From Tausonia pullulans (taxonomy: Eukaryota > Basidiomycota > Tremellomycetes > Cystofilobasidiales > Mrakiaceae): DNA of 64,000 bases. The notes beneath the pieces are model-generated. The model was not told the origin of the DNA and did not search any database. It saw only the letters and a list, made by a program, of their open reading frames with translations. Shown here in pieces: positions 1-10,160 of this stretch; positions within the stretch are counted from its first letter, which is position 1; every line of letters begins with the position of its first letter. A program made the translations under genes and the position numbers. The DNA is taken from contig OX637623.1 in NCBI GenBank assembly GCA_951802195.1, positions 1-64,000 on the forward strand. Direction: 5' to 3'.

Positions 1-230
1 CCTACCGACCCAACCTACCGACCCAACCTACCGACCCAACCTACCGACCCAACCTACCGACCCAACCTACCGACCCAACCTACCGACCCAACCTACCGAC
101 CCAACCTACCGACCCAACCTACCGACCCAACCTACCGACCCAACCTACCGACCCAACCTACCGACCCAACCTACCGACCCAACCTACCGACCCAACCTAC
201 CGACCCAACCTACCGACCCAACCTACCGAC
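1..230. repeat. Telomere-like array, 13-bp unit
   Basis: About 17.7 uninterrupted, identical copies of CCTACCGACCCAA begin at the first base and end abruptly at about 230. On the other strand the unit is TTGGGTCGGTAGG, so the G-rich strand runs 3' toward the window edge, which is the polarity of a left chromosome end. No further copies occur in the window. The unit is not the common TTAGGG or TTAGGGGG. The perfect homogeneity at the very edge supports a telomerase-made terminal repeat; a terminal minisatellite is the alternative. Confidence 0.8.
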
Positions 231-234
231 TATC

Positions 235-395
235 ATCTGGACTCGACAAACTTGCCCAAGACCCTTAAGCGAGCCCGTGTCACCTCAGCCACTCCAGCTC
301 CATCTCATCATCCACCACCGCTCTCAGTGTCCTTGTCGCCAACACCCCTCTCCTCGCTCAACCCTCTCTGCCATCGACCCTTGGGCCAATCCTAA
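235..395 (+). repeat. Subtelomeric repeat, copy 1
   Basis: This stretch begins with TGGACTCGACAAACTTGCCC and ends with a CCCTTGGGCCAATCCTAA-like tail. It matches, with divergence, segments at about 5031-5172 and 9596-9729. All copies share a head that reads as (D)xxLPKTxKRAR in one frame, a pyrimidine-rich middle and the tail. It may be the 3' end of an older subtelomeric gene or element. I cannot name the family. Confidence 0.6.
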
Positions 396-572
396 CATGA
401 AGTCAACTAGGGACTTTTAAACCCCACAACTTGAGTATACAACATTGGAGCTGGAATTACTGCGGCTGCCGGCACCAGAGTTGTCCTCCAATTATTTCCC
501 ATTGAGGAATTTGAAGTGAACTCGTTCCAATGATAAGGATTATAAGGCCCTATGTTGTTCACCATTGTCACA
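396..572 (-). pseudogene. 18S rRNA fragment (decayed relic)
   Basis: Read on the minus strand, this segment matches the central 5' part of fungal 18S rRNA. It runs from the GTGACAATAAATAACGATAC region through the 530 loop to the AAAGTTGTTGCAGTTAAAAA region. The almost invariant GTGCCAGCAGCCGCGGTAA appears as GTGCCGGCAGCCGCAGTAA, and many other universally conserved positions are changed. It is therefore a non-functional fossil of about 175 bases, not a working gene. No flanking 18S, 5.8S or 28S sequence is seen beside it. Confidence 0.85.
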
Positions 573-829
573 AACAAAGTCATCGCATAACCGCGCGAGC
601 TTCATTCCTCTTCTGGCTCCACCTGCGCTACCTGAGGCAAGCTGACGGCCTGCCAGGCGAGTGTCCCCAAATCACGAGCGAGATGGGGTCCCAGAACGTT
701 AAGGGTTCCATCAGCTGAGCCCGACCAAACCAGCCGTGAAAGAGGGTCGGAAGCGCGAGAAGAGCCCGGGATGCAAAGGCGAGAACGGCGGCAAAAGAGT
801 GCTGGCCGGCGAAAGTCCGGAGACGATGG

Positions 830-3258
830 TTAAGGTGAATCTGGGCGCATGTCGGTTAGCGTGAGCCAGGTCCCATCAAGAGCAAAACGCACCTGGATGA
901 GCGCCGCTGTAAGCCAAGCACCATCCTCGGCTGCATTCAAGAGGTTCATGAGACCTTGAGTGATGTACGAATCGGTCGAGATCTTGCCAAAGTCGTCGTC
1001 GGCCTCAGGCGCGTTGGCAGTGATGATGTGCGCCTTTACGGGCAAGAACCGGATGGCGATGGTAGCGACGACAAATAGCTGAAGGAGACGACCGTCAGTC
1101 ACCGCTGCTGCCGTAGATCGAGAAGCACTCACGAGCAGCTTCGCCCTAGTCGAAAAGGTCGCATCGTCACGCGCGCTCGCCCGCTCTGAGTGCGTCGAGC
1201 GCCGACGAGTAATCCCAACCGGGATCCAACCATACCAATCGAACTCGAGGCGGGCAAAGAGCACGATGATAGGCCAAAACTCTACGCCGATAATAGCCCA
1301 GTTGATGAGGCAGGCCACAAGGTCGTTCACGAGGAACCAGTCAACTGCGATGCCCAACGTGTAGTTTAGAAAGATCCCAACCGGGCTGATACCGGTCGAG
1401 ATCATCCGGGTCATCGCGTGATGCATCGCAGCGCTAGAGTAACGGCCGGGAGTCAGAATACGATGGGATCGTAACTCGGCCAGACGACACTCACAGCCAT
1501 ACAGGGAACATCAACGCAGCGCCAAGGTAGCCGACGACAGAACGAGTGAGTGGATGCGTGCCCCGATTAAATTGGATGCCAAACAGGGCGTCTGTGAACG
1601 AGTGAAGGAAAGTCAGCTTGGGTCGCCAAATCTCGAAAGTACTCCTCACTCAAAAGTTCGGCATGGTCGTGCGACGCTGCGGCCCGGTACTCGGTGAGGT
1701 CCTTTGAGACCTCTTGACCTTGTGTCCAGGTGAAAGCGGCGGCTCCCAAGGCAAGCTTGCGAGAGGTGGCGGTGTTCCAGGTGATGTGCCAGTCAAAGGC
1801 GAGATCTGGGTGGAAGGCAGCGTGAGCCATAGAGGCGGTGCTGCACCTAACAAGGACAGCCGCTCACCTTTCAAGGGGGCATCAGTCTCATTCTTTGGCA
1901 AGCGAGGGAGCTCAAGGTAGTCCTTGGGCCCAGGACGGTTGAGCCGGGTAGTGAAGAAGGGCCCGTACCGCCAGCGTGTGCGGTTTCCAGCGCTCGCGTC
2001 GTCCTCAAGCTCCAGAAGATTCTGAAAGTCGCCCTTGTTCTCCCAGCTGTTCATACAGAATCTGTTGTCGGCTCGGATGCCAAGGCATTTGTCCTGGAGA
2101 AGTAAGACATGTTAGAGAAAAGTGCGCGCGGGCTTGGCGAGGCAGGACACTGACCGAAACCTTCTTGAGGTCATCCAAACGAGCTTTGAACTTGGTCGCG
2201 TTGTACATAGGAGCATCCCGAACCATCGTGACCGCAGAGCGGGTGACAATGTCGTGGCCTGTGTGCGGCTTGACGGAGGAGGCTGCTGCAGTAGATGGCA
2301 ACGCGCTAGCCGAAACGGCCTCTTCGCTGCCGGCCGCCCTACGCGGGGCATCTCGGGGGGCCTCTCGCGAGATGAAAAGTGCCTGAACGGCTGCGGAGCG
2401 AGTCAGGAAGTTGGAGAGCGGGTCCACCGTCGCGTCATCGTCCAGAGGAGCATAGCTGCCCTCTGAAGGGAGCCCGGCTGTCCAAATGGGGGCCCCAAAC
2501 GGCGATTTGACGGAAGAGTGCCATTTGACGGGCCGGTCGCCGATCAGAGAGGAGAAGGAAGAAGAGGGGAGGGAGCATGTGAAAAAACGCGATGAGCCTC
2601 GGGCTCGTGATATTGCTGTCGATCATGGCAGGGCTGGGGCAAGACGCAATGAGCGGGCAGAAGCAGGAACAAGTCTCGACCCAACTCACAGCAGCTCCTT
2701 GGGGATTACCTCCCGGGCGGTCGTCTTGGTCGGCTTGGAGTAGACAGGGACATCCCGGAGGACGATCTCGCGAAAGATGGGGATGAATCTGCCCCGCCGG
2801 CGTTCGCTTTCAAGCACATGCCCTGGGATGTCCTTCCACCTGGCGAGCTACTTGGTTTCGTCTGATTCATATCCGGTAGCCTCAAGATCGGCAGCCTCTT
2901 TGCGGAAGCGGGCGTAGATGGTAGCTGCAAGGTCGAACCGCTCGACAGCAGCGCCGTCCTCCTTGAGGCCGAAGTACGGCCGGACGATGTGCTTGTCCCC
3001 CGCATGTGCACCCGCCGCCGTCGCGTTCCAGTGAGACTCTACATGCGTTTGCCTAATCGTACGCCAGACATTCTTGAAGGCGAGGAACGCCGTGGAACAG
3101 AGAAACCCAAGAAGTCCCAGTCCAACAAAGAGCACAAAAGCCTAGGCAGAAGCGGCGAGGGGTGAGTTTCGACGCGCGAGGCGACGGAGGCGAAGGGCGC
3201 CATCGAGATCCAGAAGCGGCTGCTGTACTGCTGCCGCGGCCGTCTTCTCGATGCTCAT
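830..3258 (-). CDS. Hypothetical multi-pass membrane protein, possibly decaying
   Basis: Several coherent coding blocks lie in order on the minus strand and look like exons of one protein. The N-terminus, from an ATG at 3256-3258, seems to splice into a membrane segment (FVLFVGLGLLGFLCSTAF). A soluble part follows, with blocks such as YARFRKEAADLEATGYESDE and NRFCMNSWENKGDFQNLLEL, and then at least two hydrophobic segments near 1250-1430 (such as LVACLINWAIIGVEFWPIIV). Some introns look canonical, for example after LKKVS. However, an in-frame TAG lies at 2848-2850 inside a well-kept block, and one acceptor near 2560 is unclear. I do not recognise the family. It could be a subtelomeric gene losing function, or the stop could be a base error. 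Exon limits are approximate. Confidence 0.5.
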
Positions 3259-3560
3259 GGTGATCGACAGGATAGGGGAGAGGGAGGTTGGTGATGGTTT
3301 GGTGTCCGGAGCTGCATGGGGACGAGGGCCAAGGGGTCCGTCGAGCAAGGTCCACGTTCAGTGAACAGAGACTGAGCCGGACGCGCGACCCCTCCGCCCG
3401 CCCGCCGGGGACAGGCTGCCGGCTCTCGTTGACCCGCGCGCAGCCAAGGCGGCAAGTCGTGGAATTACAGGCGTGCGCGCAACAGCTCGCTCGCTTCCTG
3501 AACAAAGCCGATGAGGTCAATCATCTATTGAGACCCAACTTATCGCTCCGACGTATGGTT

Positions 3561-3976
3561 TCAGCAGACCGTCTTCGCCTTGACCCAGATCTTCACGCCG
3601 ACGATGAACAGCCACAGCCGAAAAACGAGATGCCTTCCCAACTCTTGCGCCGATGGCCGGCCACAAACGGTCGCGTCGCAGCTGCCCATTCGGAGAGAGC
3701 ACCTGAACACTTTCAGCTCAGAGTGAGGCGGCCGTCTGCCGGTGAACAGGGTGGCGCCGAAGACGCCTAGGTTCAAGCCGATCACGGGCAAGTCGGCTGC
3801 GTTGCTCGTGCCACTGGCGCTGAACTTGGGAGGAGCCGCTAGCTTCGACTCTGCGAGCGAAGAAGGGGCTGAGACGATCAGGGGTGACCCGGCAGACGAG
3901 GACATACTCAACACTGTGGACAAGCCAACCAGGACGCACCTGTGAAGTCAGCGGTGGAAGCAGAGGTCGCCGACAT
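3561..3976 (-). CDS. Possible small membrane protein
   Basis: A tentative spliced gene starts at the ATG at 3974-3976 (MSATSASTADFT). A GTGCGT donor follows, with an acceptor after CTTCGCTCGCAG, leading to ESKLAAPPKFSASG and a hydrophobic stretch LPVIGLNLGVFGATLFTG. A second hydrophobic stretch, LWLFIVGVKIWV, precedes the stop near 3561. A two-helix protein of about 110 residues would result. There is no recognisable family, and the 3' splicing is uncertain. It could also be chance open sequence in the subtelomere. Confidence 0.3.
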
Positions 3977-5030
3977 TGGGATGAGCGCGGGCGAAGGCGA
4001 TGGAGGAGGTGAGAGAAGAGGAGAGTGAGGAAGGACGATGAATGGCTGGAATATGAGCATCGAGGGCAGGATGCGGGTGGTCCAACGAGGAGATGGCGAC
4101 CTCATGGGTACGATATCGACAGGTCAAGGCCGCCACGCGCTACGATGCCGGCGGCCGAGCGCGTTCGCAGATGGGTGCACCCCCCCTGACGACTCTTCCC
4201 ATCGCTAAACCATCTCCCACACTGATCACCCACGACGTCCCTCTCATCAACGCAGAGGAAGGCTTTGAGCAGCAGTAATAGTTTTCGAGTGCGAGAGCAT
4301 TCGGACCTGCAACCTGTGCTGATCTCTGATCATGTCTCGATGTAGCGCGTCTAAAAAATCATATTTTCGACAAGTTACTTGTTTTCTTGGACGCAATTTG
4401 TCCAAACACGGTGTTCTCAAGTACCTCAATCGAGTTTTGCGTGCTTCCCTTTGCCTAGTTTCCGGCCCAGGCACTGGTCCCAATAATATCTGGCCCGTTT
4501 TTCGTCACGCTCAGGTCTCGCCCGTTCTCCACGCAGCTGCAGCTCAAAGATTCTTCCCCGAGCCGTACGAGACCTCAATCGATCCTGCGGTGTCTATAGG
4601 GGCTGCATTCTGACGCGATGCAGAAGCCTGCATGCGTACCGATGGGGGTGACGACTTTTGAGCATTGACAGAACTGACCAGGGCCGCCGGAGCAGATCAG
4701 ATTTCAGTCATCAGAGAAAGGTCGTTGTCCAATCAGTAGCGACAGTCGAGGGCGCCAGAGGACATACGTACGATGATATATGGCTTTCTGAGCGAGGGAG
4801 CATACGGGGCTAGCCGCTTATCGGCAGTGGCGGGCAATCAAGGGAAATGGGATCGAGGCCTGAGCTTGATGTTTTTACGCAGCGGCGATCCTCGCCCCCC
4901 TTGATCAGCGTTCTTGCCCAGGAGGCTCTGAGCTTCTTCACCCGACTCTGTTCTTCTCCCCCCGCCCCTGTTCTCACCCCCGTCCATAAAATGTACAGTT
5001 CATCGTAGACTTTAATTCTGTATTCTGGTT
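3977..5030. other. Subtelomeric sequence without a recognisable gene
   Basis: Only short open frames are present (for example 4332-4613 on the plus strand), with no family resemblance I can support. The stretch is less GC-rich than the gene-bearing part of the window and leads into repeat copy 2. Confidence 0.4.
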
Positions 5031-5172
5031 TTCATTTGGACTCGACAAACCTGCCCAAGACCTTCAAACGAGCCTGTGTCACTGCCAGCACTTCAGTCTA
5101 CTACTCCATCTACGCCCCTCTATTTCACCCATCCTCCTCAGTCCTTAGCCCTTGGGCTGATCCTAATACCTG
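5031..5172 (+). repeat. Subtelomeric repeat, copy 2
   Basis: It begins with TTTGGACTCGACAAACCTGC and ends with a CCCTTGGGCTGATCCTAATA tail, closely matching copy 1 at both ends. The middle is pyrimidine-rich and more diverged. It starts about 4.8 kb after copy 1 and about 4.6 kb before copy 3, in the same orientation. The 600 bases after it, up to the NMT1 gene, hold no gene I can support. Confidence 0.6.
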
Positions 5173-5791
5173 CATAGTTCGCTATATGTGCAATGAGTTC
5201 TGAAGCTCCTGTAAACGTAAAAAGCTCGTCGTTCCGTTGGATCCGCTTTCTCCCTAGCTCCTGGCCTGCTCAAGTTTGACTACATGCAGTATTGACTTAA
5301 TTGCACGGCCCATTGCACAAAATCTACCATTCGCTCCGTCTGAATCCCGCTACGCGATCAACTTTGGGGACCACTCGCCTTCGGCACAGAGTGTGGTCGA
5401 CGTCAATGGCCACGTCCGTTCCGTCTATCTGCTTTCCAATTGTCTGTTCTATGAAACTTTATTCCTGACGCATCCCAACATGACCGCGCTACTCGTCGCA
5501 CAATACGTGGGGTTTTTTAGCCTCGCTCTTCGTTCCGATTCCAATTCGCGCGGACGCCACAAAGAATAGCGTTCGGCGATAGTGTGAAATCGGATGGACG
5601 GCACCCCGATAGTAGACGGAGACCCGTTCCCCCGTCCGTAGACCAATTTCGACGGTAGTCGCGGTTCGGGGTGTTCGGACAGGTTGGAAGCAGCAATCGC
5701 CCTCAAAAGTGCGGGAGGCATCTTAGTTCACTACCCACATCTGACCTCAAACGCGCGCACATCCACACACACAATACTGTTGCTCAACACA

Positions 5792-7765
5792 ATGTCTACC
5801 GACAAGATCACCTTCCTGCTTAACTGGTAAGTCTCAAATAAGGGGGCCCATTGACTGACCGGCTGACAGACCCTCCTTAGGCACGCCACGCCGTACCACG
5901 CTCCGATCTTCCTGGCTCAGAGTGAAGGCTACTTCAAAGACGAGGGCATCAAGGTTGCCATCCTTGAGCCAAAGTGAGTGGAAAGAACTCTCAGCTGAAC
6001 CAACCAACTCGACCAACACTGAATGCTCGTATGCATGACAGTGACCCATCCGACGTTACCGAACTCATCGGTAGCGGAAAGGCCGACCTGGGCACCAAGG
6101 CCATGATCCACACCATTGCCGGCAAGGCTCGTGGCTTCCCCATCAAGTCGATCGGCACCTTGATGGATGAGCCTTTCACTGGAGTCCTTTACCTCGAGGT
6201 AACGTCCATTTAAGCGCTGCTATGTGGCTCCTGAGACTGATCTTCCTCTACACCTCCTCACTGCAGGGGTCCGGCGTCACTTCTGACTTCAAGAGTCTCA
6301 AAGGAAAACGCATCGGCTACGTCGGAGAGTTTGGCAAGGTTCGTAGGCGTAGTATGGCCAAAATTCTGCGTGCTCCACTGACCAATGCTCCTGCTTCAGA
6401 TTCAAATTGACGAGTTGACCAAGTACTACGGTACGTCGTACCCGCCCGGCCCAGGAATATTGGCTCGCAAGCGTGATGCTTATACACTACTGCCATCCAG
6501 GAATGACCCCGGAAGACTACACTGCTGTTCGCTGTGGCATGAACATCTCCAAGGCCATCATCGAGGGCACGATCGACGCAGGAATCGGACTTGAGAACAG
6601 TGAACTGTTGCAGCTACTCTGCGTTAAAATTATTCTGCGGCTGACCAGCGTACGTTGCTCTTCCCAGTCCAACAGGTCGAGGTGAGATGAGACAGTCCCC
6701 TGTGGAGCATCCCTGTTGGCGTGCGCCAAAGCAATTCTCGAGACGAAGAACCAGGAGGCAGCAGCGAATCGCGACGGTCAATTGACCGGAAACCGCTGTG
6801 CGGGGTACGAGTCACTCCCCTCTCCATCGAGGCAGGAGGCTCGAGCGAAAGCCACACAAGCAGCGAGTGCCTTCCAGTTGCGTGCCTCTCGTCTTACCGT
6901 CCTTGTGACGTGTGAGCAGGAGTGCAAATTAACGCGCTGGTTGAGCTGAGATTATATCGCCTGAACCTGCCCATGATAATGCATGCGCTAGGGATGCTTG
7001 TGTCTTTCGTTTCCCTTTCCTCGGCCATTGACCCAAACGTCCGTATGTCTGCGGGACAACTCTCACAGCTGGAGGAGTGGTGCAAGGCCAACGGTAGGGC
7101 CGCTACCGACGTCAAGATGCTGCGCATCGACCAGCTCGCCGAACTGGGCTGCTGTGAGTGGCGTACTTTGCATACCCTGTTGATTGCGCAACTCATTCAA
7201 CTACATTGTTCAAGGCTGCTTTTGCTCGATCCTTTATATGTAAGCTTCCGTGGTTTCCGGATGAATTCTGGTCTACTGACATTGGGCATAACTTCATCAG
7301 CGGCAACGAAGGTTCGCTTTAATCGAACCTATGTCAACTTTGAACCTGTACTTACCTGATTAAACCCGCTCAGACTGGATCTCTTCGCACCCAGGCGAGA
7401 CTGCTGCCTTCATGCGGGCCGTCAAGCGTGGGGCCGATCTCCTCTTCAAGGACCCTGTCGTCGCTTGGCAGAAGTACTGTGCCGTCAAGCCGGCCATGAC
7501 GACTCGTCTGAACGCACTTCAGTTCGACCGGTCGTTCAACTACATGTCTGTTGACCTTGCCAACGTCCAGAGAGACTGGAACAAGGTGAGAGTGCATCAC
7601 CGTCAGAGTCCTTTTTCCCATCGCTAACTTCTCGCCTGACAGGTCACCGCGTACTCGAAGAGGCTCGGTATCGTACCCGAGACTTTCCAGCCGAACATGA
7701 CCAACGAGTTTTTGAACTGGTCTCTCAACGACCAGGATAAGGTCGATGGTGACGCTAAGCAGTGA
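5792..7765 (+). CDS. NMT1: 4-amino-5-hydroxymethyl-2-methylpyrimidine phosphate synthase (thiamine biosynthesis)
   Basis: This is the fungal NMT1/THI5 enzyme, which makes the pyrimidine half of thiamine from PLP and its own histidine in a single-turnover reaction. The protein opens [12 protein letters not shown], identical to the yeast family. It carries [16 protein letters not shown], where the histidine falls at residue 66, the substrate histidine known in yeast Thi5. [30 protein letters not shown] and the iron-binding CCCFC motif (GCCCFCSILYI) follow. The gene is split into about a dozen exons by short introns, including tiny exons around CCCFC. All joins I traced keep frame, ending [12 protein letters not shown]. 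It appears intact. A paralogue elsewhere is plausible because THI5 genes are often subtelomeric. I saw no thi-box (TPP riboswitch) upstream or in intron 1. Confidence 0.93.
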
Positions 7766-8184
7766 GCGTCCGGTCGTTCTACCCCTATGCGCCTTGTGTC
7801 TGACTGGTGCGGATCTCTCCCAGGCTCGAGATGTCGTGCGCTCAACGCAAGGTCGCCATTCAAGGCGGGGTACTCGCTCAGAAAGTGGGCCTCGGGGGTA
7901 GGCCCATCGAGGCCAAGGCTTGAAACTAAGCGAGTCTGGCAGTGCTTCGAGATGACGGGTGAAGGATGTTGCCAAATATTCAGGATGTAACCTGAGAAGA
8001 GAGATATATGACGGGCGGATTGGATCGGACGGTATCTGTGACCTCTAAGGAAGCAAGATCTCTTCGAGACAAGGCCCACTCCTCCAACTTTCGGTGATAC
8101 AGGATTTTCACCGACGAACGGCCATAAAAAACACCCTTGCAGGCGGGAAACCTTAGTCGTCCAGGCCTCATCCAGCAAGGTCTG

Positions 8185-8950
8185 GCTAGTCAACGAAGAG
8201 TTTGACTCCTTCGCTGACCACACGTACGGGTGAGTTCGGACCAGAGGATGCTTCCTCTGATGTAAACCTCAGATCCATTTGGGCTCTCCGGGTACTTGTA
8301 CTTGTGCGCAGGTTGGTAGCTGGACAGGCGGAGAAAGGAGCAGCATTTAGCTTTCCACTTGCTTCTTCTTCCCCAAGGGATGCGGGCAACGTACACTCCC
8401 TGCAAACCCTCGATTAACGACCCGAACATGGGAGTTAACTTGTCGTAGGCCGAGAAGCCAGACGCCCACAAGGTGTCGCCACCGAATCTGGGTGCAGAGT
8501 CAAGCTGTGATGGTGCGCCGCAGACGGGTTAGAGAAAGGCTCAATACAGAGCCTGTCTGTGGTTGGTCGCTTAGTTGAGAGGGCCGGACGCCGACGAGCC
8601 TAGAGGGGAGTGCTTCTGTCAGGTAGGAGTTTCCTTTGATCGTTCTAGCGGGGCATTTACTTACTCGATACCGAGGTGAGCACTGATCTGGATAACCTCG
8701 GTAACAGCGAAAAAAGAGCTTTCTTCCCGGGGTCGGGGTGTTTTCCTCGGTCCTGGACAGTACGGCAACGTGGTCACAACAAGTCCAATGCGGCGAAAGT
8801 GATGTTGGCCCACATCATGGTTCTGCTCTGTATTACGAACACTCTTGGCTTCAGACAAGTTCTTTGGCTTGACTGGATACTGCGGGTACGCCTGTGACAG
8901 GTCGATGCCAGCTCCTTCAAGGCGAGCTACAAGTAAACAAGTGTAGGTTA
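8185..8950 (-). pseudogene. TauD/TfdA-type alpha-ketoglutarate dioxygenase remnant
   Basis: Pieces of a fungal sulfonate/taurine-type dioxygenase lie in order on the minus strand. An N-terminal part (EGAGIDLSQAYPQYP, then AVTEVIQISAHLGIE before a GTAAGT donor) spans about 8945-8665. A distal part (GGDTLWASGFSAYDKLTPMF) lies near 8480-8400, and a vestige of the GWKSLFVN-like motif (EGVKLFVD) near 8186-8210. The stretch between the two main parts, which should carry the iron-binding HxD motif and the conserved WHSD segment, is missing: only about 190 bases separate them. Stops follow the last vestige. It is a broken host gene. Family members oxidise sulfonates or similar small acids. Its position beside NMT1 in the subtelomere fits gene loss there. 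Confidence 0.7.
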
Positions 8951-9595
8951 GGTATATTGGTCGTTTACGAGCTGTTCGGATTAATGCCGGTGGTGGCGAA
9001 GGGGGTGACGGTACTGATGCCGGAGGTAATGATGGCGATGGCGGCGATGGCTGAGGGTAAAGAGCATCAGGAAGAGATGGCGGCCGGTCGTTCGAATGAT
9101 CGGCTTGTGACTTGAGTATCTTCTTTCCTTCATCTTTCCTCTCCACCATATTCTTCCGCACTTCCCCTTCTTTCCTTGTTGTACTCTCCCACTCCCCTCT
9201 CCTTTTCCTCTTTCCGCTCTTGCTGCCACGGACATTTTCCCCTCTCATCCCGCCCCTTCCCCATCTATAAACCACCCCCCTCCTGTGAGGCAGGATCTTG
9301 CGGACTCGCCGCCGCGGCTCAGCACCTGGCCACTTCCGCGTCTGCGCGCTCCTGTGCTCGCAGCCTCATGTTTCACTATTCCACGTGCTTCGGATGATCT
9401 GCGCGGTTCGCCTACGCAGCCACTTTCTTGCTCAGTACTGGCTCTTCCTCGTTCCTTCTTTCGACACATCGTCGCATGCTCCTTGCTTCGTAATCCCTCA
9501 CCTTCTCATTCGTCATCTGTCCCATGTCTTTGCTTCTCATCTTTTGCTCTCTTGTCCCATTATGCCACATATCCCATTGAGATCTTATCCTTCTC
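8951..9595. other. Low-complexity subtelomeric stretch
   Basis: Pyrimidine- and purine-biased sequence with no recognisable gene; the long open frames here are proline/serine-rich low complexity. It ends at repeat copy 3. Confidence 0.4.
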
Positions 9596-9729
9596 ATTAT
9601 TCGGCAGACCTGTCCAAGACTCCGAAGCGAACCCGCGCCACATACATCCACGACAATCCCACTCCTCCACCGCCGACGCATGTCTTCACTCATCCTCCTC
9701 AGCCCTCGACCCTTGACCCAATCCTATAG
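9596..9729 (+). repeat. Subtelomeric repeat, copy 3
   Basis: It shares the head (GACCTGTCCAAGACTCCGAA, compare GACAAACCTGCCCAAGACC in copy 2), the CATCCTCCTCAG block and the CTTGACCCAATCCTA tail with copies 1 and 2. It is the most GC-rich and most diverged copy. In this copy a frame reads DLSKTPKRTRAT and ends DPIL at a stop, so the family may derive from the C-terminal end of a coding sequence. A short unrelated direct repeat (AGCAGATGATAGC) lies just downstream near 9735 and 9863. Confidence 0.5.
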
Positions 9730-10160
9730 ATACTCTAGCAGATGATAGCTTGGCAACACTGCACAATTCAGCTGCCCCTGTGGCAACCTTTTTGGAACTT
9801 CCAACCTTGAATTCTGAGGGACTGATAGTTGCTGAGGATACAACGGAATGAGAAGTGCGCATAGCAGATGATAGCCTGGTGTAGCCACGATCCCGGACAA
9901 CTCCGAGGAAGAGTATCCATGGTCGTCAAGATCGCTTTCCGATCTTAAGGCATAGGACAACTATATGAATGCTGAGAGGTAAAGAAAACACGTACTGGAA
10001 AGACAACAACGCAAGTATCTAGCTGTTGGGCTTGATCGATCGGTCATGTCTGCGGCGGTCTCGGGCGTCGACGAATTGAGTTCGAGCAACCGACTGTCCT
10101 CCCCTCCCGCTCCCCTCGTTCTTCCTCACAACGGCCACCACCATCCTTCCCCCAGTCCCG
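9730..10160. other. Transition to gene-dense chromosome; ZIP gene promoter
   Basis: There is no gene here that I can support. The last 100 bases before the ZIP start are CT-rich, as in many promoters of this window. Confidence 0.4.

Noticed and set aside
1-230. CRISPR-like or ordinary minisatellite array
   Set aside because: There are no spacers between units, and the polarity, perfect copies and terminal position fit a telomere better than an internal minisatellite.
575-830. Further rRNA sequence after the 18S relic
   Set aside because: I could not match this stretch to conserved 18S, 5.8S or 28S segments on either strand.
5570-5880. TPP riboswitch controlling NMT1
   Set aside because: The conserved CTGAGA box and its partner are absent upstream of the start and in the first intron.
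235-9729. Repeat copies as solo LTRs of a retroelement
   Set aside because: The copies do not share clear TG...CA ends or target-site duplications that I can see, and the open head frame fits a coding 3' end as well. No family could be named.
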